Shown here: in pieces, positions 1 through 5,476 of the stretch | Layout of the letters: every line of letters starts with the position of its first letter | Position numbering within the stretch: position 1 is the first letter of the stretch | Source of the DNA: Kiloniellaceae bacterium | GTDB taxonomy: Bacteria > Pseudomonadota > Alphaproteobacteria > Kiloniellales > Kiloniellaceae | NCBI GenBank assembly: GCA_021776145.1 | Contig: JAJFGM010000724.1 | Coordinates: forward strand, 1-5,476 | DNA length: 5,476 bases | Reading direction: 5' to 3' | Made by a program: the position numbers and the translations under genes | Notes under the pieces: model-generated | Database searches by the model: none | What the model saw: only the letters and a program-made list of their open reading frames with translations | What the model was told of the DNA's origin: nothing

Positions 1-165
1 CAGGTCATCAGCAAGCATGCCCAGACGGAGGATGAAATCGTCCACCGCGCCAAACAACAATTCCGCAACTGGGCGCAAAGTCGGGGTCCGGATTGGAAGT
101 TCGTTGCCATGCGCGTTCCCTTTGCGGCGGTCAGCGGCAGCGAAGTTCTGGAGCATACGACCTAA
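1..165 (+). CDS. C-terminal fragment of an unrecognised protein (5' end outside window)
   Basis: Frame 1 is open from the first base to a TAA at 163-165 and gives 54 residues that begin QVISKHAQ and end GSEVLEHTT. Codon use looks like real coding sequence, with mostly G/C third positions. The composition is that of a soluble, mixed-charge protein end: a hydrophilic stretch with KQQFRNW, then a short hydrophobic strand-like segment, WKFVAMRVPFAAV. I see no signal peptide, membrane segment or catalytic motif, and I do not recognise the family. An overlapping ORF in another frame (from the ATG at 17) is less protein-like and rich in Arg, Ser and Pro, so I take it as a shadow. The gene lies on the same strand as the pentapeptide-repeat gene, but 289 bases separate them, so co-transcription is not implied. 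The alternative is that this is a remnant of a decayed gene, which cannot be judged without the left flank. Confidence 0.6.
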   Translation, partial: QVISKHAQTEDEIVHRAKQQFRNWAQSRGPDWKFVAMRVPFAAVSGSEVLEHTT

Positions 166-229
166 GGCTGGGTCGAAAGGCGCCTTCTCCACGGCAGTGT
201 GCCATCGCGGCCTGTCAACCCACCCGGGT

Positions 230-266
230 GCCCTGTTGTCGTAATCACCCAGCCCTGTTGGTGTAA
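230..266. repeat. 15-bp imperfect direct repeat, 22-bp period
   Basis: GCCCTGTTGTCGTAA at 230-244 recurs as GCCCTGTTGGTGTAA at 252-266, with 13 of 15 bases identical and start-to-start spacing of 22 bp, about two helical turns. A shorter match to the core, CCTGT, lies at 211-215, 21 bp before the CCTGT at 232. Phased direct repeats in front of a gene can be binding sites for a regulator, but no regulator is visible here, and the function is inference. Confidence 0.4.
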
Positions 267-280
267 CAACAATGTACACC
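260..280. promoter_or_regulatory. Operator-like dyad GGTGTA-N9-TACACC
   Basis: GGTGTA at 260-265 is exactly complementary to TACACC at 275-280, around a 9-base centre. A G-T wobble (259/281) could extend it. No T-run follows, so it does not look like an intrinsic terminator. A protein-binding dyad is the more natural reading. It overlaps the second copy of the direct repeat and lies about 175 bases before the likely start of the pentapeptide-repeat gene. A 6-bp dyad can arise by chance, so the confidence is low. Confidence 0.25.
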
Positions 281-337
281 GCTGAGCCTTTGGCAATCGC
301 GACCGGCAACATGGCCAGTTGCGCTTCCGATAATGCG

Positions 338-400
338 CCGACAATCGCGATTAAAACCAAGTTATGCTATTTAAAGTAGATAATGCATACTGGATGTTAA
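338..400 (+). promoter_or_regulatory. AT-rich segment, candidate promoter region of the pentapeptide-repeat gene
   Basis: This is the most AT-rich stretch of an otherwise GC-rich window and lies 55-115 bases before the likely ATG. It contains -10-like hexamers, TATGCT at 363-368 and GATAAT at 379-384. No good -35 box stands at 16-18 bp from either; the nearest, CCGACA at 338-343, is 19 bp before the first. It is called on composition and position only. Confidence 0.25.
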
Positions 401-454
401 GACCAAAGATGTTTCGATGGCGTGGGGATTCCGCCTTGTTCCCAAGTTGGTGCC

Positions 455-1747
455 ATGACTCCACAGCAGTTGATCGAAATCATCGAACAGCACGAGGCCT
501 ATCTGAACTCAGATTCGGACGGGCGGCGCGCCGACTTGAGCTTGGCCAACGTGGAAGGCCTCACATTCCATGGCGCCACCCTGCGGTTGGCCAAGGTCGC
601 GGGTGCCAACATGGCAGGCTGTGATTTGAGCGATGCGGATTTCTCGCGGGCCGATGCCTTTGGCGCTTGTTTCGTCCGCGCCAATCTGACCAACACCAAC
701 CTCTCCAACGCTGACTTGCGGGGCGCCGATTTGCGCGACGCGAGGATGAAAGGCACCAACCTCAGGCACGCCGACCTTCGGCCGGGAACTCTGCTTGACC
801 GCAACGGTTCGGACATACGCGAAGTCCACGCCAAACTGCTGCGTTTGGACATGAACAAGGCAGATCTCGCGGAGATCGAGCTGGTTGGCGTCCAACTTAC
901 CGGCGCAGTGATGATCGACGCTGACTGCGAAGGGGCAATGATGTCAGGTTGTGATTTATCCGCTGTCGAACTGAAGCGGGCCAACCTGAAGGACGCTGAA
1001 CTCCGGGGCTGCAATTTGCGGCGGGCCAACCTTGAATTCGCCAATCTCAAGGGCGCGGATCTTGAAAACGCCGATCTGCGCAACGCCAACCTGCGCGAGG
1101 CAGACCTGACGGGTGCGAATCTTACCGGCACCAACCTCGAAGGCGCGGACATTTCAGGTCCGACCAGCGTGCTCGACAGAGATGAATTCTGGGAGAATGT
1201 CCAGGACAGCCTGATGCAGCACCAGACATGGATCGCAAGCAGCGGCGCCCAGGGCAAGCGCTGCGAACTGGAAAACGCGAACCTGAAACGTATCGATTTG
1301 AGCAAACAGAACCTCGACGGCGCGAATCTCAAGGGCGCCGACCTATCCGGCACCAACCTTTCAGGCGCACATTTCGATATGGCCGACCTGTCACGCGCCA
1401 ACCTTCAGGATTGCAATCTGAGCCACGCCAGCCTTCGCGGCGCCAACCTCCTTGACGCCAATCTCAGCCGCGCCAATTTGACCGGCGCAAGCTTCGCCCC
1501 GGCGCCGTTGCTGACACGGGAGAACAAGTCGACCGGGCGAACCTGGGCCGCCAACCTGACCGGCGCAAATCTCCGAAAAGCCATTGCCCACAAAGTTGAG
1601 ATGATCGGCGCCAACCTGACCGATGCGGACTTCCGCCAGGCCGATCTGCGCGACGCCGACCTCGGCAATAGCATTACCCTGGGCATGTTGATTGCCGACG
1701 CCGATATACGCGGCGCCAAGATCCCCGAGATCCCGGAAGAAGAGTGA
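455..1747 (+). CDS. Pentapeptide-repeat protein with a duplicated cap module
   Basis: This 430-residue protein is dominated by A(D/N)LXX pentapeptide repeats, which in known structures wind into a right-handed quadrilateral beta-helix. Repeats occupy roughly residues 26-109, 132-234, 270-348 and 365-422. A non-repeat N-terminal motif, residues 6-28 (L..IIEQHEAYL.S...GRRADL), returns in altered form at residues 249-272 (V..SLMQHQTWI.SSG..GKRCEL), which splits the protein into two cap-plus-solenoid units. Two smaller interruptions lie at about 110-131 and 349-364. The C-terminus is acidic (EIPEEE). There is no signal peptide or membrane span, so a cytoplasmic location is likely. I chose the ATG at 455 because the cap motif starts there. 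An in-frame GTG at 422 would add 11 residues of unlike character, and neither start has a clear Shine-Dalgarno sequence. Known members include the gyrase-binding Qnr/MfpA proteins, but those are about half this length and most of the family has no known role. The biochemical function is therefore unassigned. Confidence 0.9.
   Translation: MTPQQLIEIIEQHEAYLNSDSDGRRADLSLANVEGLTFHGATLRLAKVAGANMAGCDLSDADFSRADAFGACFVRANLTNTNLSNADLRGADLRDARMKGTNLRHADLRPGTLLDRNGSDIREVHAKLLRLDMNKADLAEIELVGVQLTGAVMIDADCEGAMMSGCDLSAVELKRANLKDAELRGCNLRRANLEFANLKGADLENADLRNANLREADLTGANLTGTNLEGADISGPTSVLDRDEFWENVQDSLMQHQTWIASSGAQGKRCELENANLKRIDLSKQNLDGANLKGADLSGTNLSGAHFDMADLSRANLQDCNLSHASLRGANLLDANLSRANLTGASFAPAPLLTRENKSTGRTWAANLTGANLRKAIAHKVEMIGANLTDADFRQADLRDADLGNSITLGMLIADADIRGAKIPEIPEEE
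530..1720 (+). repeat. Coding 15-nt tandem repeat encoding A(D/N)LXX pentapeptides
   Basis: Within the gene at 455-1747 the DNA shows a degenerate 15-base periodicity built around GCC-AAC/GAC-CTG-like triplets. It covers 530-781, 848-1156, 1262-1498 and 1547-1720, with non-repeat breaks between. The repeats are diverged at nucleotide level, with mixed Leu and Ala codons, so they look old rather than recently amplified. The same periodicity produces a spurious 300-codon ORF on the opposite strand (499-1401). Confidence 0.75.
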
Positions 1748-1750
1748 GCA

Positions 1751-1805
1751 CCGCGGTTCCCTGACCCCGGGTCGCCCGGGCGGCCGCGATTTTCCCCCGC
1801 CGCGG
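1751..1805. terminator. GC palindromes between convergent genes, possible weak terminator
   Basis: The 69-base gap between the two convergent stop codons holds CCCGGG-TCG-CCCGGG (1766-1780, a 6-bp stem with a 3-base loop), then CGGCCG at 1781-1786 and TTTT at 1790-1793. CCGCGG at 1751-1756 and CCGCGG at 1800-1805 could also pair and enclose the whole block. The location is right for termination from both sides. However, the T-run on the plus strand is only four bases and is set off from the stem, and the minus-strand reading has none. Confidence 0.35.
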
Positions 1806-1816
1806 ACTTTCGTTCG

Positions 1817-3925
1817 CTATTCAGCCGCCGGCTGTTCCGACTCGACCTGCACGATTACGGGCTCCATCTCCTGCATTTCAGCCAAGGGAATGTGACAGGC
1901 GATGAGATGGCCGTCGCCGGCTTCAACGAAGGGCGGCGGGTCGGTCTCGCAGATTTTGCCTATTTTGCGCGGACACCGCGTGTTGAAAGGACAGCCCTTT
2001 GGCGGATTGACCACCGACGGAAGATTTCCCTCGAGAATAATGCGCTTCTTCTGGATCGAGGTATCGGCGATCGGGACCGCGGAAAGCAAGGCCTCGGTAT
2101 AGGGGTGGTAGGGCGGCGCGAAGACCTCGTCGGTGGTACCCTGTTCAACGATGTTGCCAAGATACATGACGACAACACGATCGGCGAGATAACGCACCAG
2201 GCTGAGGTCGTGGCTGATGAACAGCAGCGTCGTACGATAGGTCCGCTGAATATCCATCAAAAGACCGGTAACGGCTGCCTGCACCGACACATCAAGTGCC
2301 GAGACCGGCTCGTCAGCGACCACAAGCGACGGGTTGCCGGCAAAGGCGCGGGCGATGCCGACGCGTTGTTTCTGGCCGCCCGAGAGCTGTCGCGGTCGCC
2401 GCCTGGCGAACTCACGCGGCAGCTTGACCAAATCGAGCAATTCCATGACCCGGGCCTGAACCCGGTCGGGATCGCGTTCGACCCCAAACTTCGAAATCAC
2501 CCGCGCCAGCTGCGCGCCCACGCTATGACTGGGATTCAGTGTGTCGAAGGGATTCTGGAAGATCATCTGCATCGAACCGACCTGCTCGGGCGAACGCTGC
2601 TGAACAGGGAAATTCGAGACGTCCTTGCCCTGGAAGATAACCTCGCCGTCAGTCGCCGTTTCCAGTCCCATCATAACTTTCGCGAAGGTTGACTTTCCGC
2701 AGCCGGATTCACCGACGATCGCAACGGTTTGAGAGGCCTTGGCCTTGAAACTTATGCTCTCGTTGGCTTTGACATAACTGACGCGCTTGCCTTTCAGCAT
2801 GGCGATAATGGAATTGTCGGTCAGCTCGTAATACTTCTTCATCTCGTTGATCGACAAGACTTCCTCGCCGACCTCGCTCTCGGCGGTCGACAGGCCTTCG
2901 GGGCTATAGCTGTCCCAATCGATATCCTGCCAACGCCGGCACCGCACAGTATGTCCGTCCTCGCCCGGGACATCGGTGGTATGAATTGCACCGACATTGC
3001 AGTCGCCGTCCTTGAAGAAATCGCAGCGCGGCCCGAAAAAGCAGCCCGGCGGGCGTTCGTGCGGCAGCGGAAGCTGGCCACGGATCGGGACCAGAGGGCG
3101 CGCGTTCTTGTTGGCGCCGGGCAAGGGGATACAGCCGAATAAGCCCTTGGTGTAGGGATGGCGCATTTTGTCGAAGACTTCCTTGACCGTGCCATGTTCG
3201 ACGACCACGCCCGAATACATGACATTGACCCGGTCACAGGTCGCCAGGATCAGTCCAAGATTGTGCGAGATATAGACCATCGACGTATTGAACTTCGACG
3301 CGATCTCGCGAATTAGCTCGACGATGCCGGCTTCGACCGTCACGTCAAGGGCCGTGGTCGGCTCGTCCAGCAGCAGCAGGGACGGATTCGACAGCAAGGC
3401 CATGGCGATAACCACACGCTGCTGCTGGCCGCCCGACACCTGATGCGGGTAGGACTGCATGACGCGTTCCGGATCGGGCAGCTTGACGTCCGCCAGTATT
3501 TGCGTCGCCCGCTCCCAAGCCTGGGCTTCGTTGATGTCCTCGTGGCAAAGCGGCACTTCCATGAGCTGGCGGCCCAAGGTCATGCTGGGATTGAGTGATG
3601 CCATGGGTTCCTGATAGACCATGGCGATTTCATTGCCGCGCAGCTGACGTAACTCTTCCTCGCTGATCAATGCGAGATCCCTGCCCTTGTAAATGATCTG
3701 CCCGCTGACGATTCGGCCGTTTCCACCCAGATACTGCATGATGCCCATTGCCACGGTCGATTTTCCGCAGCCGGACTCGCCCACCAGACCGACGGAATCA
3801 CCCTGATTGAGGGTCATGTTGAAGTCGACAACCGCTGGAATTTCGCCAGCCCTGGTAAAGTAGGACAGGCAAACGTCCTTGCATTCCAGAATTGGGCCAT
3901 CGTAGCTCGGTGTTTGATCCGTCAT
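1817..3925 (-). CDS. Fused dipeptide/oligopeptide-type ABC transporter ATPase, two nucleotide-binding domains (DppD-DppF-like)
   Basis: This 702-residue cytoplasmic ATPase should power import through the two permeases encoded just before it. NBD1 has Walker A GESGCGKST (49-57), Q-loop Q105, signature VSGGQQQR (163-170), Walker B LLLLDEPT with D187/E188, and H-loop H221 (as SHNL rather than the common SHDL). NBD2 has Walker A GESGCGKST (405-413), Q457, signature LSGGQKQR (514-521), D538/E539 and H572. Both catalytic glutamates are present, so both sites look active. Each NBD is followed by an oligopeptide-transporter C-terminal region (HPYT at 256-259 and 607-610). Each of these has a Cys-x5-Cys-x7-Cys-x(17-19)-Cys pattern: C295, C301, C309, C329 and C645, C651, C659, C677. 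An acidic linker (about 331-360) joins the halves, and the tail (682-702) is acidic too. Most Dpp/Opp systems use two separate ATPases of about 330 residues; fused forms such as GsiA exist. GAGG lies 5 bases before the ATG, and the start is 10 bases past the preceding permease. The substrate is unknown. Confidence 0.93.
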   Translation of the reverse strand: MTDQTPSYDGPILECKDVCLSYFTRAGEIPAVVDFNMTLNQGDSVGLVGESGCGKSTVAMGIMQYLGGNGRIVSGQIIYKGRDLALISEEELRQLRGNEIAMVYQEPMASLNPSMTLGRQLMEVPLCHEDINEAQAWERATQILADVKLPDPERVMQSYPHQVSGGQQQRVVIAMALLSNPSLLLLDEPTTALDVTVEAGIVELIREIASKFNTSMVYISHNLGLILATCDRVNVMYSGVVVEHGTVKEVFDKMRHPYTKGLFGCIPLPGANKNARPLVPIRGQLPLPHERPPGCFFGPRCDFFKDGDCNVGAIHTTDVPGEDGHTVRCRRWQDIDWDSYSPEGLSTAESEVGEEVLSINEMKKYYELTDNSIIAMLKGKRVSYVKANESISFKAKASQTVAIVGESGCGKSTFAKVMMGLETATDGEVIFQGKDVSNFPVQQRSPEQVGSMQMIFQNPFDTLNPSHSVGAQLARVISKFGVERDPDRVQARVMELLDLVKLPREFARRRPRQLSGGQKQRVGIARAFAGNPSLVVADEPVSALDVSVQAAVTGLLMDIQRTYRTTLLFISHDLSLVRYLADRVVVMYLGNIVEQGTTDEVFAPPYHPYTEALLSAVPIADTSIQKKRIILEGNLPSVVNPPKGCPFNTRCPRKIGKICETDPPPFVEAGDGHLIACHIPLAEMQEMEPVIVQVESEQPAAE

Positions 3926-3930
3926 TTTGG

Positions 3931-3934
3931 CCTC
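3931..3934 (-). promoter_or_regulatory. Ribosome binding site of the fused ATPase gene
   Basis: On the minus strand GAGG precedes the ATG by 5 bases (CGAGGCCAAAATG). It sits in the 10-base gap after the permease stop codon, which supports the chosen start and translation as part of one operon. Confidence 0.6.
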
Positions 3935-3935
3935 G

Positions 3936-4823
3936 TCAATCTCGAAGCGATACTTCGCGCAAGCCGTCGGCCAGAAGATTGAAGCCGAGGACCAGCGATG
4001 AAATCGCGATGCAGGGGAAGACGGTCATGTGCGGGAAGCTCATGGCCATCTGACGGGTCTCGTTGATCATGCCGCCCCAGTCGGGATCGGGCGGCGGCAA
4101 GCCGAGGCCAAGGAAACCCAGCACGCCAATGGTGATGATCACATAGCCGATGCGGACACAGGAATCGACAATCAGCGGGCCGCGCGCGTTCGGCAAGATC
4201 TCCACAAGCATGATACGCCAGGGCGATTCCCCGCGGGTTTCGGCGGCGGCTACATATTCGCGGTTTCGCAGGTCGAGAACCAGGCCGCGGACGATCCGCA
4301 TGATGCCGGGCGCCGAAGCAAAGGTCACCGCGATGACAATGTTGATTGCCGAAGCCCCGATCGTGGCGATGATGATGACGTAGAGCACCAGAACCGGGAA
4401 CGAAAGAATGACGTTGCCGATGAACGACAGGATGGTGTCGGTCATGCCGCGGCGGTAACCGGCGGCTAGCCCCATGGGCACGCCCACTAAATAGGCGCAG
4501 AAGGTCGCCAAGGGCGCGAAGATAAGGACAAGACGCGAACCGTAGATAATGCGCGACAGGATATCACGCCCGATATGATCGGTTCCCAGCCAAAAGGTCC
4601 CACCACCGTCCGGTAGGTCGGTAAAGGGTTTGGCCAGGGGCCGAATCGTGGCATTCGGCTCGAAGGGTGCCAGGATATCGGCGAACAGAGCCACCAACAC
4701 CCAGAAAAGAACGATGCCAAATCCGATCATGCCAACCGGACTCTCGCGAAGCAGGGCAATGCCTTTCAGTATACCGAGAATGCGAGATTCGCGTTGAACG
4801 ACGCCTAAGCTTTGTTCGGACAT
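3936..4823 (-). CDS. ABC transporter permease, DppC/OppC-like
   Basis: This 295-residue inner-membrane permease would pair with the upstream DppB-like protein to form the translocation pore. An N-terminal cytoplasmic segment is followed by a first membrane span at about 31-53. After it come the family's periplasmic loop and the conserved HIGRDILSRIIYGSR block (83-97). Further hydrophobic spans lie at about 98-121, 132-155, 157-178, 215-241 and 265-287. The ATPase-coupling EAA loop is clear at about 189-212 (EYVAAAETRG, ending LPN), followed later by the typical GLGLPPPDPDWGGMI (239-253). The length is normal for the family. The ATG has a strong GAGGAG 7 bases upstream and lies 11 bases after the preceding gene. 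No residue reveals the substrate, so dipeptide, oligopeptide and nickel permeases remain possible. Confidence 0.93.
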   Translation of the reverse strand: MSEQSLGVVQRESRILGILKGIALLRESPVGMIGFGIVLFWVLVALFADILAPFEPNATIRPLAKPFTDLPDGGGTFWLGTDHIGRDILSRIIYGSRLVLIFAPLATFCAYLVGVPMGLAAGYRRGMTDTILSFIGNVILSFPVLVLYVIIIATIGASAINIVIAVTFASAPGIMRIVRGLVLDLRNREYVAAAETRGESPWRIMLVEILPNARGPLIVDSCVRIGYVIITIGVLGFLGLGLPPPDPDWGGMINETRQMAMSFPHMTVFPCIAISSLVLGFNLLADGLREVSLRD

Positions 4824-4830
4824 ATCCCGT

Positions 4831-4836
4831 CTCCTC
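4831..4836 (-). promoter_or_regulatory. Ribosome binding site of the DppC-like gene, overlapping the upstream stop codon
   Basis: GAGGAG on the minus strand lies 7 bases before the ATG at 4823, and its first two bases are the last two of the TGA that ends the upstream permease gene. A ribosome finishing that gene would therefore sit on the next Shine-Dalgarno sequence, which suggests translational coupling of the two pore subunits. Confidence 0.7.
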
Positions 4837-5476
4837 AGCTAAACCGAATGCGAGGATTCAGGTAGGTGTACCCAATATCCGCGAGGGTTTGCGTTCCAAC
4901 CGCAACGAAGACCGATACCATGGCGCAGGCTTCAATCACGAAGATGTCCTGGTTCAGTGAGGCCTCTAGAAGCAGCGCCCCAAAACCTTTGTAGGCAAAG
5001 GCGAACTCGACAACGATCACGCCTGAAAGCAGCCAGTTGATTTGCAGCATGATGACCGTGAAGGGCGCAATCAGGGCGTTGCGCAAGGCGTGCTTCATGA
5101 TGACCTCCTTGTAGGGCAGCCCCTTGAGCACGGCAGTACGGATATAGTGGGTCATCATGACCTCGGCCATCGATGCGCGTGTCATGCGCGTCACGTATCC
5201 GAAGTCGTAGAGAACCAGGACCATCACCGGCAGGACCAGTTGCACAGGGTCGAAACCGTCGGTCATGCCGCTGGTCCCCGGCAAAAGGTTAAGTCCGTAG
5301 ACAAAAACGGCGGACAGCAAAACCGCCGATGCAAACTCGGGTATCGAGGTTGTGACAATGGAGGCCACGGAGATCACGCGATCGGTTATTGCGCCTTCGC
5401 GCATGCCGGCAAGCACCCCAAGGAGGAGACCGATGATGGTGACGATCGTCAAAGTCACGGCCGCCAGGATGCCGGT
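4835..5476 (-). CDS. ABC transporter permease, DppB/OppB-like (N-terminus outside window)
   Basis: The reading frame is open to the right edge, so 213 C-terminal residues are visible, beginning TGILAAVTLT. A GTG at 5456-5458 is an internal Val codon, not the start. DppB-type proteins are usually 305-340 residues, so about 100-125 residues, including the first membrane span, are missing. Visible hydrophobic spans run at about 7-24, 35-60, 77-95, 136-158 and 176-198. The EAA coupling loop is at about 110-138 (YIRTAVLKGLPYKEV, then KHALRNAL). The C-terminal pattern GFGALLLEA ... DIGYTYLNPRIRFS matches the family ending, usually written L(D/N)PRIR. It partners the DppC-like permease encoded 11 bases downstream. 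The promoter and any periplasmic binding protein gene would lie beyond the right edge. Confidence 0.92.
   Translation of the reverse strand, partial: TGILAAVTLTIVTIIGLLLGVLAGMREGAITDRVISVASIVTTSIPEFASAVLLSAVFVYGLNLLPGTSGMTDGFDPVQLVLPVMVLVLYDFGYVTRMTRASMAEVMMTHYIRTAVLKGLPYKEVIMKHALRNALIAPFTVIMLQINWLLSGVIVVEFAFAYKGFGALLLEASLNQDIFVIEACAMVSVFVAVGTQTLADIGYTYLNPRIRFS

Larger units (their letters stand above)
166..454. other. Intergenic region with short repeats, no convincing gene
   Basis: No frame gives a believable protein. The 60-codon minus-strand ORF at 162-344 has an unnatural composition (Arg/Trp/Cys/Gln-rich) and no recognisable pattern. The stretch contains a perfect 10-bp palindrome, CACCCGGGTG, at 221-230, a 15-bp imperfect direct repeat (230-244 and 252-266), a dyad at 260-280 and an AT-rich segment at about 340-400. 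It probably carries the control region of the downstream pentapeptide-repeat gene. No hairpin followed by a T-run is seen after the upstream gene, so I cannot place a terminator here. Confidence 0.5.

Noticed and set aside
162..344. 60-codon minus-strand ORF in the intergenic region
   Set aside because: It has an unusual composition, no Shine-Dalgarno sequence and no recognisable motif, and it overlaps the end of the upstream gene on the other strand.
499..1401. 300-codon ORF on the minus strand opposite the pentapeptide-repeat gene
   Set aside because: Its Arg/Ser/Ala/Leu-rich pattern is the reverse reading of the 15-base coding periodicity. The plus frame has the clear A(D/N)LXX family pattern, so this is a shadow.
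455..1747. Assignment as a Qnr/MfpA-type gyrase-protecting quinolone resistance protein
   Set aside because: The repeat class is shared, but the protein is about twice as long, has two cap motifs and shows no Qnr-specific loops I can recognise. Repeat class alone does not give function.
1748..1816. Small RNA or attachment site in the convergent gap
   Set aside because: The palindromes are short restriction-site-like GC repeats expected in GC-rich DNA. No tRNA end, integrase or flanking direct repeat is present.
1892..2692. 266-codon ORF on the plus strand opposite the fused ATPase
   Set aside because: It lies fully antisense to conserved ATPase motifs and shows no recognisable domain. Long antisense ORFs are common in GC-rich DNA.
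2729..3142. 137-codon plus-strand ORF opposite the ATPase linker and first NBD C-terminal region
   Set aside because: It is antisense to confirmed coding sequence and has no independent promoter, ribosome site or family pattern.
455..3925. A functional link between the pentapeptide-repeat protein and the ABC importer
   Set aside because: The genes are convergent with a GC-palindrome spacer, share no promoter, and no known pathway joins them. Adjacency alone is not evidence.
4029..4469. 146-codon plus-strand ORF opposite the DppC-like permease
   Set aside because: Its His/Asp/Gly/Arg-rich composition is that of an antisense reading of membrane-protein codons. It has no family resemblance.

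Overview
The window is GC-rich, with G/C-ending codons preferred, dense gene packing and long shadow ORFs opposite the real genes. Together with a peptide/nickel-type ABC transporter and a long pentapeptide-repeat protein, this fits a proteobacterium, most likely an alphaproteobacterium. The assignment comes from style and protein feel only. There is no rRNA, tRNA or other marker gene.

Layout. (1) Bases 1-165, plus strand: the last 54 codons of an unrecognised gene that begins left of the window. (2) Bases 166-454: non-coding DNA with a 15-bp imperfect direct repeat at 22-bp spacing, a 6-bp dyad and an AT-rich stretch that may hold a promoter. (3) Bases 455-1747, plus strand: a 430-residue pentapeptide-repeat protein. 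Its solenoid is split by a second copy of its own N-terminal cap motif, so it looks like two cap-plus-solenoid units in one chain. (4) Bases 1748-1816: a short convergent intergenic region full of GC palindromes, possibly a weak terminator. (5) Bases 1817-5476, minus strand: the 3' part of a Dpp/Opp-type ABC importer operon. In transcription order it holds a DppB-type permease (5' end cut by the window edge), a DppC-type permease and a 702-residue fused ATPase with two complete nucleotide-binding domains. The genes lie 10-11 bases apart, each with a Shine-Dalgarno sequence in front.

The three transporter genes should make one importer: two different permeases form the pore, and the fused DppD/DppF-like protein powers it from the cytoplasm. 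No substrate-binding protein is visible. It may lie beyond the right edge, upstream of the truncated permease. The substrate (dipeptide, oligopeptide, nickel, glutathione or other) cannot be settled from these genes. Nothing links the pentapeptide-repeat gene functionally to the transporter, since they are convergent and independently transcribed.

I see no mobile element, CRISPR array, RNA gene or convincing new multi-gene system. The points most worth a second look are the duplicated cap inside the pentapeptide protein, the paired four-cysteine motifs in the fused ATPase and the repeat-bearing intergenic region.
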